Source: Bacteroidota bacterium (lineage in GTDB: Bacteria; Bacteroidota; Bacteroidia; Flavobacteriales_D; Sanyastnellaceae). From it: a stretch of DNA of 64,000 nucleotides. The stretch spans positions 1 through 64,000 of the forward strand of contig JAQCBJ010000004.1 in NCBI GenBank assembly GCA_027621555.1. The letters are read 5' to 3'. The position numbers and the translations under genes are program-made. The notes beneath the pieces were generated by a model. That model saw only the letters and a program-made list of their open reading frames with translations. It was not told the DNA's origin and made no database searches. This document shows positions 8,320 through 16,802 of this stretch, piece by piece. Position 1 is the stretch's first letter. Every line of letters starts with the position of its first letter.

Positions 8320-9771
8320 TCAATCGTACAACCGCGGCGTCAGCCAAAGGTTCTTCACGTAGGGCGTGACCGTCACGCCGACGTGCAATCGGAGGTTGGT
8401 TTCACGGTGGATGGATTCGAGTTCAGTGTAGCGTTGTCCAACATCCATGCCAAGATGGAGTTGGCTTGCGCTTCGGCTTCCTTTGAGCGGGGTGTTCAAG
8501 CCCAAACTCACGCGTCGTTCCAAAAGCGGGTAAGCGTCCGCCTCGTCTGCGCTATTCAGGACCACGGGCAAAGTGCTTTGGCTGTATCCGGCACGGTAGG
8601 TCGGGCGCACGATCTTCCCAGGCTTTCGCCCTGGCGTCCAAACCAATCCGACGGCCGTCGTGCTCGCGTCGCCCCAAGAACCGGAACCGTCCATCAAGTG
8701 GGGAAGGGTGGTGGCCGCCTCGGACCACGCTTGGCTGTGGTGGTCGACGTAAAGGCCAATGCGATTTCCAGTCGGTCCGTCCCATTGAATGCCAGCACCA
8801 GCCGTCCATTTGGCCGGAATGGTTCCGCTCAACACTTGCTCGTCGAATGCCGACGTGTCCACCCCCGTCACCACGTTGTTCAGAATCAGGGTGGATTCCA
8901 CAAGGCGATAGTAGTCGGTGTTCAAAGCGCGTGAAGGACTCCAAGTGCCTCCCATGCGAAACAACCAGCTTCCCTGGAATTGCTTGTATTCGTTGTACTT
9001 GGCTTTCAGAACTTGAAAGGCCTCGGCACCGAGCACAGCACCTGTCGCGCGATGACGGGAGGAGATGGTGGTTCGGACGTCTCGGAAGGAGAGGTCGGCG
9101 ATGTCCAGGGTGGCCGTTTGGAGGGCATTTCCAAACCAGTGGTCGACCTGCGCTCCCACGTCGAGTCCATTCGAACTGATCAAGACACTGTCCGCGGAAC
9201 CCGCATTGATCCAATGCCGGCCACGCCATCCATGAGCGAATCCGAGGTAGGCACGAGCCAACCCTCCCGTGCCGTCATACGATTCCACGATGTTTCCTAA
9301 CGTGGTGTCTGTGGTGGCTCGAGTCACGGCAAAGGCCTTGGAGGTCAAAGGTGTCAATCCAACTTGCAGGGCGCTGCGCGAGCGAGGCTGCTTGATCACG
9401 AGCCCAAAATTTCCGGGCCCACCCGTCAAGGCGGTGCTCGTTGCGTCTCCCTCACTCAATCGCATGCCTTGCACGTGAATGGATCCTTGAAACGTCGGAT
9501 TCGTGAGCCCAGCTGCCGCGGCAGGTTGGTCCGCGTTGACCACCAAGTTGTTGGCGGAAACGCTCGTGATGCCACCCATGCTCGCGAGGTTGGGGTTCAA
9601 AGTCCCCTGCGAGGTTCCGAGCCCAAACCGGGCAAACGGGCTGAAATCCGTTTCTTGCGACCAACCGAGCGTGGCCGCACCGAGTCCCAGCACGAGCGCA
9701 AGCCCAAGGCGTGTTCCAATGGAAAACACGGAGCTGTCAGGGGTGAGGGTGGGCGTGTGTGAAAAGTGCAT
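8320..9771 (-). CDS. Probable outer-membrane beta-barrel protein
   Basis: A protein of about 483 aa with a signal peptide ending near GWSQ and many alternating polar/hydrophobic stretches typical of porin-like barrels. The N-terminal region FSPFARFGLGTSQGTLNPNLASMGG resembles the start of the uncharacterised outer-membrane proteins found downstream of coaX in Bacteroidota. The ATG at 9771 overlaps the end of coaX by 35 nt. A GTG at 9729 would begin just after the coaX stop and give a more compact signal peptide (VFSIGTRLGLALVLG), so the true start is uncertain. No substrate can be named. Confidence 0.72.
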   Translation of the reverse strand: MHFSHTPTLTPDSSVFSIGTRLGLALVLGLGAATLGWSQETDFSPFARFGLGTSQGTLNPNLASMGGITSVSANNLVVNADQPAAAAGLTNPTFQGSIHVQGMRLSEGDATSTALTGGPGNFGLVIKQPRSRSALQVGLTPLTSKAFAVTRATTDTTLGNIVESYDGTGGLARAYLGFAHGWRGRHWINAGSADSVLISSNGLDVGAQVDHWFGNALQTATLDIADLSFRDVRTTISSRHRATGAVLGAEAFQVLKAKYNEYKQFQGSWLFRMGGTWSPSRALNTDYYRLVESTLILNNVVTGVDTSAFDEQVLSGTIPAKWTAGAGIQWDGPTGNRIGLYVDHHSQAWSEAATTLPHLMDGSGSWGDASTTAVGLVWTPGRKPGKIVRPTYRAGYSQSTLPVVLNSADEADAYPLLERRVSLGLNTPLKGSRSASQLHLGMDVGQRYTELESIHRETNLRLHVGVTVTPYVKNLWLTPRLYD

Positions 9772-10507
9772 GGTACCCTTTGAGGGTCAAATGAGCGTCG
9801 GCGAATTTCGGGCGGATGTCGCGGAGTTCCAAGTGGGAAACGTCTCCACCTGTGAGGACGACCCCGAGATTTGGCACTTCTTGGCGCAAAGACTCCCATT
9901 TTCCGACGAGTTCTGCGGACAACCCGCCGCATGCTCCTGCGAGCAAGGCTTCCTCGGTGCACGTGCCAATGGCCGCAGGTTGGTTCAGACTGGGCGTCGT
10001 TGTGTCGAGGTTGGGGAGGGGCAAGCGTGCGGTGCCTTCGGACATGGATCGGAGCCTCATGCGAATCCCCGGCGAAATGGTCCCCCCAAGGTGAAGGCCT
10101 TGATGGACCACATCGACGGTCACACACGTGCCTGCATCCACAACCATCCACGAACCTTGTGGGTCGAGGTTGGGGATTCCTCCGTTCAACACGGCCAACA
10201 CGTTGGCCACCCGATCCAAGCCGAGCGTCTGTTGTTCACGCACCTTGGTGTTCAAGGGAATGGGGTCGCCCGGACGCAGAACCCAAGCTTGAGGAAAGGC
10301 AGCTGCCCAAGGATCGAGGTCGCCACTTCCGGTGACCATGATGACGTCTTTCGCGGCCACCTTGTCCAGCCAGGCTGCTGCGTGACTGGGATCCTTGGCA
10401 GGCGCGGTCTCGACGCCAAAAAGGGGCGCCCCACCGACACCCGCCTGCGCGGAGAAACACGCCCACTTGGCGCGTGTGTTGCCGACGTCGAGGATCCACC
10501 TGTTCAT
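9737..10507 (-). CDS. coaX: Type III pantothenate kinase
   Basis: A 256-aa cytoplasmic enzyme for the first step of coenzyme A synthesis, phosphorylating pantothenate. The ASKHA-fold motifs are present: DVGNTRAK at residues 7-14 (phosphate 1), GLDRVAN in the middle, and DAGTCVTVD (phosphate 2). The start is ATG 10507, which overlaps the gldD stop in an ATGA junction; the frame extends to a TTG at 10513. It belongs to the gldE-gldD-coaX run, so these genes are probably cotranscribed. Confidence 0.93.
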   Translation of the reverse strand: MNRWILDVGNTRAKWACFSAQAGVGGAPLFGVETAPAKDPSHAAAWLDKVAAKDVIMVTGSGDLDPWAAAFPQAWVLRPGDPIPLNTKVREQQTLGLDRVANVLAVLNGGIPNLDPQGSWMVVDAGTCVTVDVVHQGLHLGGTISPGIRMRLRSMSEGTARLPLPNLDTTTPSLNQPAAIGTCTEEALLAGACGGLSAELVGKWESLRQEVPNLGVVLTGGDVSHLELRDIRPKFADAHLTLKGYHALFTHAHPHP

Positions 10508-11121
10508 GGCCAAGACAACGTTTCCATGACGCGGCGCATGTCTGCTTCCATGCGTTCCAACACGGGGGCCGTGCTGTCGGGGTTCGGTTGATGCGCGAAG
10601 TAGAGGGAACCGCGCATGAAATGTTCCGAACTGTCGGTGACGAAGAATTGCAAGGGCGCCGCGACAGGGCCTTCCAGAACGTACAGCATGCCCGACTTCC
10701 CTTCTTCGTTCAGGGCGTATCGGCGGATTCCTGTGGCGGCCACCTCGTGACCAAACACCAGGTCTTGTGCGTCGTGCATCAACTCAGGGAGCCGATTGCT
10801 CACCGCCACCTCGGTGCAATGGACTTTGGCATTGAATCGAGGAAACGTCAGGTTGTACCAACACTCGGCATCGCCTTCGGGCGTGGTGCGGAGCTCGACT
10901 TTGGCGTGGTTGGGCAACCTGTAGGTGGTGCCACACGGACTGACGTAGGGCGTGGAGGCGGTGTCCGGCAAGGTGATGCGAACGTGGCCAAGGGGTTTGG
11001 GAACGGGCACCGGCTCGGGCCGGGTCCACGCGTACACGCTGCACAACAACACGGCCAGTCCAGCCAACCAACCCCACGGGAGGGTGCGTCTCGGGGAGTT
11101 TTCGCGAGCCGGGGCGCTCAT
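10504..11121 (-). CDS. gldD: Gliding motility lipoprotein-like GldD
   Basis: A 205-aa protein with an N-terminal hydrophobic segment (about residues 14-28) and the conserved GldD pattern: a KPLGHVRI strand, a PCGTTYRLP cysteine segment, a WYNLTFPRFNAKVH block, the DAQDLVFGHEVAA block, and near the end QFFVTDSSEHFMRGSLYF. In Flavobacterium GldD is a lipoprotein needed for gliding and type IX secretion. Here the hydrophobic segment contains a cysteine (LLCSVY) that could be the lipidated residue. It overlaps gldE upstream and coaX downstream by 4 nt each, and the order mutY-ssb-gldE-gldD matches gliding Bacteroidota. Confidence 0.87.
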   Translation of the reverse strand: MSAPARENSPRRTLPWGWLAGLAVLLCSVYAWTRPEPVPVPKPLGHVRITLPDTASTPYVSPCGTTYRLPNHAKVELRTTPEGDAECWYNLTFPRFNAKVHCTEVAVSNRLPELMHDAQDLVFGHEVAATGIRRYALNEEGKSGMLYVLEGPVAAPLQFFVTDSSEHFMRGSLYFAHQPNPDSTAPVLERMEADMRRVMETLSWP

Positions 11122-12461
11122 TCCAAATCGGAATCTTGGGAGGCCGAGTCCTCAGGGCGCGGCAACATGATTTTCACGCGGTGAATGCGTCGTGCGTCTC
11201 CGGCGTCCACTTGGAGGATCGTGCCTTCGAATTCCACGGACTCACCTTTCCGCATCAACCGACCCGATTGCTCGACCATGAATCCTCCCAAGGTGTCGCT
11301 TTCGCCCTTTGCGGCTTCCCAGACTTCTTCGTCCAAACCGAGGATCCGGTAAGCGTCGAGGAGTGGGGTTTTGGCCTCCATGAGGTAGGTGAATTCATCG
11401 AGCACCGAGTGCATCACCTCCTCGTCGTCGAATTCATCCGCGATTTCTCCCACGATTTCCTCCAAGACGTCCTCGAGCGTGACCAAGCCGCTCGTGCCTC
11501 CGTATTCATCGACCACGATGGCCATGTGAATCTTTTTCTCCTGGAATTCGCGCAGGAGGTCGTCGATTTTCTTGCTTTCCGGGATGTACAATGGCGGGCG
11601 CAACACTTCCGTCCAGTCGAGGTCGTCTTGGTGAAGGGACGGCAGCAGGTCCTTGACGTGGAGGACGCCTACGATTTGGTCAGCCGATCCTTCGTGCACC
11701 GGAATGCGGCTGAAGCCCGAGGCCACGATGGTGGCGCGCACGTGCTCCCACGAATCTCCCTTGCTGAATGTGCTGATGTCCGTGCGCGGCGTCATCACTT
11801 GCTTGGCATCCTTGGACCCAAAATTGACAATGCCCTCCAAAATCCGCTGCTCGTCCTCCGTCCGGTCCGCATTGTCCGTCAACTCGAGGGCTTGTTCCAA
11901 GTCCTCGACGCTCACCTCTGTGCTTGGCGAGGTCAACTTGTCGTCCATCCAGCTTCCCAAGCTCACCAGAGGAAGCCAAGCAGGCTTCAACATGCGTTGG
12001 GCCCAAAGCAGCGGAGCCGAGGTGAATTTGGCGAGCTGCACCCCAAATGAGGTGGCGTAGATTTTAGGAATGACTTCGCCGAACAACACGAGCAAGAACG
12101 TGACGCCCACCACGTGAATGAGTGTGTTCACCCACGCGGGCAAGGTGTCGCTGGGAAAGAGTTGCTCGGCGACGACGGTCGCAATGAGCACTATGGAAAT
12201 GTTGACGAGGTTGTTGACCACGAGGATGGTCCCAAGCAAGTTGCGAGGACCCTCGGTGTTGTTGGGCGTGCGCATCAACTGCAGCACCCTCTTTGCACCA
12301 GGATGGTCTTCGTTTTCGAGGTCTTGAAACGCTTGAGGGGACAAGCTAAAAAACGCCACCTCCGACCCAGAGACGAGGGCAGACACGACGAGCAATCCGG
12401 CGACAACGGCCAAACTCACTCCGTGATCCATCAAGGTTGACGCACTCTCCACAGGGTCCAT
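11118..12461 (-). CDS. gldE: Gliding motility-associated CNNM/CBS protein GldE
   Basis: A 447-aa HlyC/CorC-family membrane protein. The N-terminal CNNM domain has about four hydrophobic segments, including SGSEVAFFSLSP and NNLVNISIVLIATVV. A CBS pair follows (about residues 210-345, with VVDEYGGTSGLVTLEDVLEE), then the C-terminal CorC_HlyC domain with DTLGGFMVEQSG. The neighbours ssb and gldD, with a 4-nt overlap to gldD, identify it as GldE rather than a generic CorC. GldE and GldD are thought to act together in gliding and type IX secretion. It is the paralogue of the protein at 4661-5950. Confidence 0.88.
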   Translation of the reverse strand: MDPVESASTLMDHGVSLAVVAGLLVVSALVSGSEVAFFSLSPQAFQDLENEDHPGAKRVLQLMRTPNNTEGPRNLLGTILVVNNLVNISIVLIATVVAEQLFPSDTLPAWVNTLIHVVGVTFLLVLFGEVIPKIYATSFGVQLAKFTSAPLLWAQRMLKPAWLPLVSLGSWMDDKLTSPSTEVSVEDLEQALELTDNADRTEDEQRILEGIVNFGSKDAKQVMTPRTDISTFSKGDSWEHVRATIVASGFSRIPVHEGSADQIVGVLHVKDLLPSLHQDDLDWTEVLRPPLYIPESKKIDDLLREFQEKKIHMAIVVDEYGGTSGLVTLEDVLEEIVGEIADEFDDEEVMHSVLDEFTYLMEAKTPLLDAYRILGLDEEVWEAAKGESDTLGGFMVEQSGRLMRKGESVEFEGTILQVDAGDARRIHRVKIMLPRPEDSASQDSDLE

Positions 12462-12476
12462 GAACGCGGACTTGCG

Positions 12477-12959
12477 TTAGAAGGGCAGGTCGTCGGCCGA
12501 TCCGTCCGCCACGGCAGGTTGGGCCACAGGCTGTGCCGCAGGTTGGGCCACGGGCTGGGCTTGAGGCGCGGCGGCTTGTTGGGCCGCGGGTTGAGCCGCA
12601 GGGGCTGCTTGGCCTTCGCGTCCGGGTGCAGGTCCCAAGAGTTGCATCACGTCGCCGACCACCTCGGTGGTGTATCGGTTTTGGCCTTGTTGATCCTGCC
12701 ATTGGCGGGTCTTCAACTTGCCCTCGATGTACACCTGGGACCCCGACTTCAGGTACTTCCCTGCCGTTTCCGCCAAGCCGCGCCACAGCACCACGTTGTG
12801 CCACTCGGTGGTGGTGATGCGCTCGCCGGATGCGCGGTCGGTGTACGATTCGGATGTGGCCATGCGCAAGGTGCACACGGGGACGCCGCTGGGCGTGTAG
12901 CGCAATTCAGGGTTTTGACCGAGGTTGCCTACCAAGATGACTTTGTTGATGCCTGCCAT
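12477..12959 (-). CDS. ssb: Single-stranded DNA-binding protein
   Basis: A 160-aa protein with an N-terminal OB fold (residues 1-105, starting [18 protein letters not shown]), a low-complexity Ala/Gln/Pro linker (about 108-150), and the acidic tip ADDLPF that recruits repair and replication partners. It protects single-stranded DNA. The start at 12959 fits the family N-terminus; the longer open frame to 13070 is a shadow of mutY. A TACCTTCG element ends 4 nt before the ATG, so the mRNA is predicted to be leaderless or nearly so. Confidence 0.95.
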   Translation of the reverse strand: MAGINKVILVGNLGQNPELRYTPSGVPVCTLRMATSESYTDRASGERITTTEWHNVVLWRGLAETAGKYLKSGSQVYIEGKLKTRQWQDQQGQNRYTTEVVGDVMQLLGPAPGREGQAAPAAQPAAQQAAAPQAQPVAQPAAQPVAQPAVADGSADDLPF

Positions 12960-12963
12960 GGTT

Positions 12964-12971
12964 CGAAGGTA
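12964..12971 (-). promoter_or_regulatory. -7 type promoter element (TACCTTCG) of ssb
   Basis: The minus strand reads TACCTTCG, 4 nt from the ssb ATG at 12959. It lies inside the gap of 17 bases between mutY and ssb, so ssb can be transcribed apart from mutY. Confidence 0.55.
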
Positions 12972-12976
12972 CGGTT

Positions 12977-14053
12977 TTACGCGCGTTCTGATGCGGTCCA
13001 AACGTCGGAGAGTTCCTCCCACATTTTGGTCAAGAGTCGTGGCCGCGCGAGCGCACCCAACTCCTCCCACGTCATGACGTAGGCCGCGACTTCGTCGGCA
13101 TAGGATCTGAGGCTCGCTTCATCCGGCGCTTGCCATCCGTGGAACGAGGCCGTAATGCGGCGGTGCGACAAGATGTGCGTCACGGGGTCGAACAGCAGCC
13201 CGAGGGCCGCGAAGCGATTGGATGGCGGCCCTTCCGGGAAGGTCCACATCTTCGCCCAAACCCCCGAGTCCGGACGCTGCACCACGACCACCAAATCCCC
13301 GCAGGTTGCGACGTGCCAATCCAAGTCCCATGGCACAGGTTTTTTCTTAGGCTGTTTCACGGGCAAGTTGGTCCACGCCTCTTCGCGCCCTGCGCTCGTG
13401 CACGTCGCTGCGAGGGGACAAGTCCCGCACTGGGCGGCGCGCGGGGTGCAAACCAGGGCTCCGAGCTCCATCACGGCCTGGTTGTGGTCTCCGGGGTGAT
13501 TCGTGTCCAGGAGGGCATCCGCCACGAGCCCGACGGCGCGTGCTCCATCTTTGCTGTCCACCGCTTGACGGATGCCAGCCCAGCGTGCCACCACGCGTTG
13601 CACGTTGCCGTCCACGGCCGCCACGGCTTCCCCCAAGCCGATCGACGCGATGGCTGCGGCGGTGTAGGGGCCGATCCCGGGAAGGGCCAACCACTCGGCG
13701 TGCGTCGAAGGAAAGTCGCCCGCCTCGTGGATGGCCTTCGCGGCGCGGTGCAACAACCGAGCCCGGCGGTAATACCCCAAGCCTTCCCACGCCTTCAGCA
13801 CCTCGTCTTCCGTCGCGCGCGCCAAATCGGCCACGCTCGGGAACGCCTCCCGGAAGGCATGCCACTTCGGAACACCCGTCTCCACGCGGGTTTGTTGCAA
13901 CATGATTTCGCTGAGCCACGTGCCGTAGAGGGAGGGCTCTGAGCGCCACGGCAAGTCGCGAGCGTGCCCCAAATACCACGTTCTCAATGCCTTTTGGGCC
14001 ACAGTCGTGCGCTTGGGGTCCAAAGAATTTTGCAAGAAACCCTGGTCATTCAT
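12977..14053 (-). CDS. mutY: A/G-specific adenine DNA glycosylase
   Basis: A 358-aa base-excision repair enzyme that removes adenine paired with 8-oxoguanine. Helix-hairpin-helix [12 protein letters not shown] is followed by VDGNVQRV with the catalytic aspartate. A perfect [4Fe-4S] cluster motif has cysteines spaced C-X6-C-X2-C-X5-C ([17 protein letters not shown]). The C-terminal NUDIX-like domain recognises 8-oxoG and includes [14 protein letters not shown]. The start is ATG 14053 rather than the open frame to 14086, because a TACCTTTG element ends 8 nt before it. It is divergent from the HU gene. Confidence 0.95.
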   Translation of the reverse strand: MNDQGFLQNSLDPKRTTVAQKALRTWYLGHARDLPWRSEPSLYGTWLSEIMLQQTRVETGVPKWHAFREAFPSVADLARATEDEVLKAWEGLGYYRRARLLHRAAKAIHEAGDFPSTHAEWLALPGIGPYTAAAIASIGLGEAVAAVDGNVQRVVARWAGIRQAVDSKDGARAVGLVADALLDTNHPGDHNQAVMELGALVCTPRAAQCGTCPLAATCTSAGREEAWTNLPVKQPKKKPVPWDLDWHVATCGDLVVVVQRPDSGVWAKMWTFPEGPPSNRFAALGLLFDPVTHILSHRRITASFHGWQAPDEASLRSYADEVAAYVMTWEELGALARPRLLTKMWEELSDVWTASERA

Positions 14054-14061
14054 TTCGTTTT

Positions 14062-14069
14062 CAAAGGTA
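14062..14069 (-). promoter_or_regulatory. -7 type promoter element (TACCTTTG) of mutY
   Basis: The minus strand reads TACCTTTG, an exact match, 8 nt before ATG 14053. It lies beside the divergent HU promoter. Confidence 0.6.
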
Positions 14070-14075
14070 TGCGTG

Positions 14076-14083
14076 TATTTTTG
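14076..14083 (+). promoter_or_regulatory. -7 type promoter element (TATTTTTG) of the HU gene
   Basis: TATTTTTG matches TAnnTTTG. It predicts a leader of about 65-70 nt before the HU start at 14154, so this abundant protein, unlike its neighbour mutY, has a normal leader. Confidence 0.55.
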
Positions 14084-14153
14084 CACCCCTGAAAACGCCC
14101 CGCTTGGGACGTTGAATCTGAAACCACCACCCTACAAGAAACCTAAGAAGACC

Positions 14154-14444
14154 ATGACCAAGGCGGACATCGTAAGCCAAATTTCCGATCAGACCGGAAT
14201 GGAGAAAGGAGACGTTCAAGTCACTGTGGAAGCATTTATGCGTGCAGTACGGAGCAACTTGGAAAGCGGAGAAAACGTGTACTTGCGCGGATTTGGAAGC
14301 TTCGTAGTAAAAACCCGTGCGGCAAAAACCGGCCGCAACATCTTGGCCAAGAAGTCCATCCAGATTCCCGCTCACAACATTCCTTCGTTCAAGCCGAGCA
14401 AGGATTTTGTGGAGAACGTGAAGCTCAACGTCAAGGTCAAGTAA
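14154..14444 (+). CDS. HU/IHF-family DNA-binding protein
   Basis: A 96-aa nucleoid protein beginning MTKADIVSQISDQTG, with the helical dimer body at residues 1-45, the beta-arm region containing YLRGFGSFVVKTRAAKTGRN, and the C-terminal PSFKPSKDF block typical of the HU/IHF fold. It binds and bends DNA. I chose ATG 14154 because the family begins at MTKAD; the open frame back to 14007 runs through the promoter and mutY. It is followed by a TPR gene after 12 bases. Confidence 0.93.
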   Translation: MTKADIVSQISDQTGMEKGDVQVTVEAFMRAVRSNLESGENVYLRGFGSFVVKTRAAKTGRNILAKKSIQIPAHNIPSFKPSKDFVENVKLNVKVK

Positions 14445-14456
14445 GGCGCATTCATC

Positions 14457-15071
14457 ATGGCAATGTCCAAATCCACATGGGTCCTTGTAGCTGGCGCGGG
14501 TGTGCTGGCGGCAAACATCATGTGGATGCCTCGCGTCCCTGCTTCAGCTTCTGCGGCCCATGCCCATGCTGAAGAAGTGGCGCAGGAAGGCATCGGGACG
14601 GACCCCGTGGACATCGCAATCGCCAAGGTGAACGGGGACAACCCTATGGAGGGCATCCTTGAACTCCGAGCCTTGGCCGAAGAAACGCCCCCCAACCTCG
14701 ATGCCGTCCTTTGGCTTGGGCGGTTCAGCGTTCAAAGCGGCCAACTCGACAAGGCTCGCGAACGGTTTGAGCAGGTCATTGACGCTGCACCCGATCGTGT
14801 GGAGGCCTACTGGGAGCGCGCCATGCTTGACATGGAAGAGGGGTTTTTGGAAGATGCAGTTCAGGGATTTGACCTCTGCATCTCTGCCGACGAACTGTAC
14901 GTGAATGGTCGCTTCTTCAAAGCGCGTTGCTTCGAAGCCATGGGCCAAGTGGACCAAGCACTGACCGAATACAAATCTTACCTTCCTCTCTCGCCTGACA
15001 CGGCTGTGTCGCGAAGCGTGGAAGGCATCATCGAACGGCTCGAAGCTGGCTCGCCAGCTTTGGGCACCTAA
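14457..15071 (+). CDS. Exported TPR protein downstream of HU
   Basis: A 204-aa protein with an N-terminal hydrophobic segment (about residues 7-24; possible signal peptide or anchor) and two to three TPR-like units, such as VLWLGRFSVQSGQLDKARERFEQV and VDQALTEYKSYLPLSP. The position between HU and RNase G is conserved in Flavobacteriales-type genomes, but no specific role is known. It is probably cotranscribed with HU. Confidence 0.78.
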   Translation: MAMSKSTWVLVAGAGVLAANIMWMPRVPASASAAHAHAEEVAQEGIGTDPVDIAIAKVNGDNPMEGILELRALAEETPPNLDAVLWLGRFSVQSGQLDKARERFEQVIDAAPDRVEAYWERAMLDMEEGFLEDAVQGFDLCISADELYVNGRFFKARCFEAMGQVDQALTEYKSYLPLSPDTAVSRSVEGIIERLEAGSPALGT

Positions 15072-15082
15072 ACAACATCATC

Positions 15083-15172
15083 ATGCCTAGCGGAAAAAAG
15101 CGCAAGCGTCACAAGATGGCGACGCACAAGCGGAAGAAGCGTCTTCGCAAGAACCGTCACAAGAAGAAGTAA
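15083..15172 (+). CDS. 29-aa lysine/arginine-rich small protein (AURKAIP1/COX24-like)
   Basis: The ATG at 15083 starts a 29-residue frame, MPSGKKRKRHKMATHKRKKR then LRKNRHKKK, ending in TAA at 15170-15172. About 60 percent of residues are Lys or Arg. Near-identical tiny proteins annotated with the AURKAIP1/COX24 domain are widespread in Bacteroidota, and the composition fits a ribosome-associated protein. It lies 11 bases after the TPR gene and 58 bases before the RNase G start. It is easily missed because of its length. The ribosomal role is inferred from family annotation. Confidence 0.85.
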   Translation: MPSGKKRKRHKMATHKRKKRLRKNRHKKK

Positions 15173-15230
15173 TTGACGCGGCGCGGAGCAGGGCTTAGGC
15201 TTGTGCTCCGCCGCCGTGAGACTTCATGTG

Positions 15231-16784
15231 ATGGACGCCGAACTCGTCATCAACTCGACGCCTGCGGGCGTCGACATTGCCCTTCTCGAGAACGGTCAGC
15301 TCGTTGAGCTCCACCGCGATCGGGGAGACGTGCAATACGCCGTGGGCGACTTTTATGTCGGCCGCGTCAGGAAGGTTATGCCCAATTTGAATGCGGGCTT
15401 TGTGGACGTTGGGCATGGGAAGGACGCGTTCCTCCACCATTCCGATTTGGGGCCACAATTCAAGACGCAACAGACTTGGGTCAAACGCGTGATGTCTGGC
15501 AAGCAGCCGACATCCGACATCAGTCAATTCAAGCGGGAAGAGGACATCGACCGCAAGGGCAAGATGAAGGACTACGTGTCCGCGTCGCAGCTCGTGCTGG
15601 TCCAAGTCGCCAAGGAACCCATCAGCACCAAAGGCCCCCGATTGACCGCCGAGGTCAGTCTGCCGGGTCGCTATTTGGTGTTGGTTCCCTTCAGCGACAA
15701 AGTGAGCCTGTCTTCCCGCATCAAGGGAGAAAAGGAGCGGAACCGCTTGAAGCGGCTCATGCAAAGCATCCAGCCTCCTGGGTTTGGAATCATCGTGCGC
15801 ACCGTGGCCGAGAACAAAGGCTCGGCCGACCTGCACAGCGACCTCGAAGACCTCGTGTCGCGTTGGAAGAAGCTCTACGACAACCTCAAGAGCGCGAAGC
15901 CCGGGAAGCGGGTGCTCGGAGAGGTGAACAAGGTGAGTGTTGTGATGCGCGACGTGATGACGCCCGACTGCAAAACCATCCACGTCAACAATCCTCGCGT
16001 TGCCGATGAAGTCAAGGAGTTTTTGGTTGGCAACGGTTCGGGTGACGAGAGCATGGTGAAATTGAGTCCGGCGAAGGACTTGTTCAACGCGATGTCCATT
16101 CACCGCCAGATCAAGGCGGCGTTTGGTCGGCAAGTGAACCTGCAGAGCGGGTCGTACCTCGTGCTCGAGCAAACGGAAGCCATGCACGTCATCGACGTGA
16201 ACAGCGGTGGCCGAAAGAAGGGCGCGTCCACCCAGGAAGAGAACGCTTTGATCACCAACCTTGACGTGGTGAACGAGATTGCCCGTTTGTTGCGCTTGCG
16301 CGACATGGGCGGCATCATCGCCATTGATTTCATCGACATGGCCAAGCGTGAGCACAACAAGCAGCTCACGGACGCCATGAAAGAGGCCATGAAGCGCGAC
16401 AAGGCGAAGCATAACATCTCCCAGCCGAGTCGGTTTGGGGTGATGGAGATGACGCGCCAGCGCGTCCGTGACGTGGCGGTGGTGGCGACGCAAGACGCTT
16501 GCCCAGCTTGCAACGGCTCGGGCAAGGTCGAAGCGAGCATCCTTATCACGGAGCGCATCATGTCGGCCTTGAAGTACCTCGTGGAAGGGGAGAACCGCAC
16601 GCGGATGACGCTGATGGTCCACCCCATGCTTGAGGCCTACTTGACCCAGGGTTGGTGGAAGTCCATTCGTCGTGCGTGGCAAAAGGAGTTGGGCATCAAG
16701 TTGGGGATCGAGTCAAACTCCAATTTGGAGATCCTCGAGTACCACATCCACAACGCTCTCGGCGAGGAAATCACGCCGGACTGA
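15231..16784 (+). CDS. rng: Ribonuclease G/E family endoribonuclease
   Basis: A 517-aa cytoplasmic RNase for rRNA and mRNA processing. It starts MDAELVINSTPAGVDIALLE. An S1-like RNA-binding segment is near residues 35-120 (FYVGRVRKVMPNLNAGFVDVG, then KDAFLHH). The catalytic aspartates lie in MHVIDVNSGG and IAIDFIDM, and a zinc-link-like CPACNGSG occurs near residue 425. The length and the lack of a long C-terminal scaffold fit RNase G more than RNase E. The frame is open to a TTG at 15201, but homology begins at 15231. A weak TAGGCTTG at 15196-15203 could be a promoter. Confidence 0.93.
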   Translation: MDAELVINSTPAGVDIALLENGQLVELHRDRGDVQYAVGDFYVGRVRKVMPNLNAGFVDVGHGKDAFLHHSDLGPQFKTQQTWVKRVMSGKQPTSDISQFKREEDIDRKGKMKDYVSASQLVLVQVAKEPISTKGPRLTAEVSLPGRYLVLVPFSDKVSLSSRIKGEKERNRLKRLMQSIQPPGFGIIVRTVAENKGSADLHSDLEDLVSRWKKLYDNLKSAKPGKRVLGEVNKVSVVMRDVMTPDCKTIHVNNPRVADEVKEFLVGNGSGDESMVKLSPAKDLFNAMSIHRQIKAAFGRQVNLQSGSYLVLEQTEAMHVIDVNSGGRKKGASTQEENALITNLDVVNEIARLLRLRDMGGIIAIDFIDMAKREHNKQLTDAMKEAMKRDKAKHNISQPSRFGVMEMTRQRVRDVAVVATQDACPACNGSGKVEASILITERIMSALKYLVEGENRTRMTLMVHPMLEAYLTQGWWKSIRRAWQKELGIKLGIESNSNLEILEYHIHNALGEEITPD

Positions 16785-16802
16785 GGGGGCGCAAGTCAGG
16801 GG

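Noticed and set aside
7245-8369. 374-codon plus-strand frame
   Set aside because: Antisense to the exported TPR protein; no recognisable domain.
12500-12640. Repetitive CAGGTTGGGCC-like DNA in ssb
   Set aside because: It encodes the Ala/Gln/Pro linker before the acidic tip, a normal SSB feature.
15195-16682. 495-codon minus-strand frame
   Set aside because: Antisense to RNase G, which has complete family motifs; the translated sequence is His/Val-rich antisense noise.
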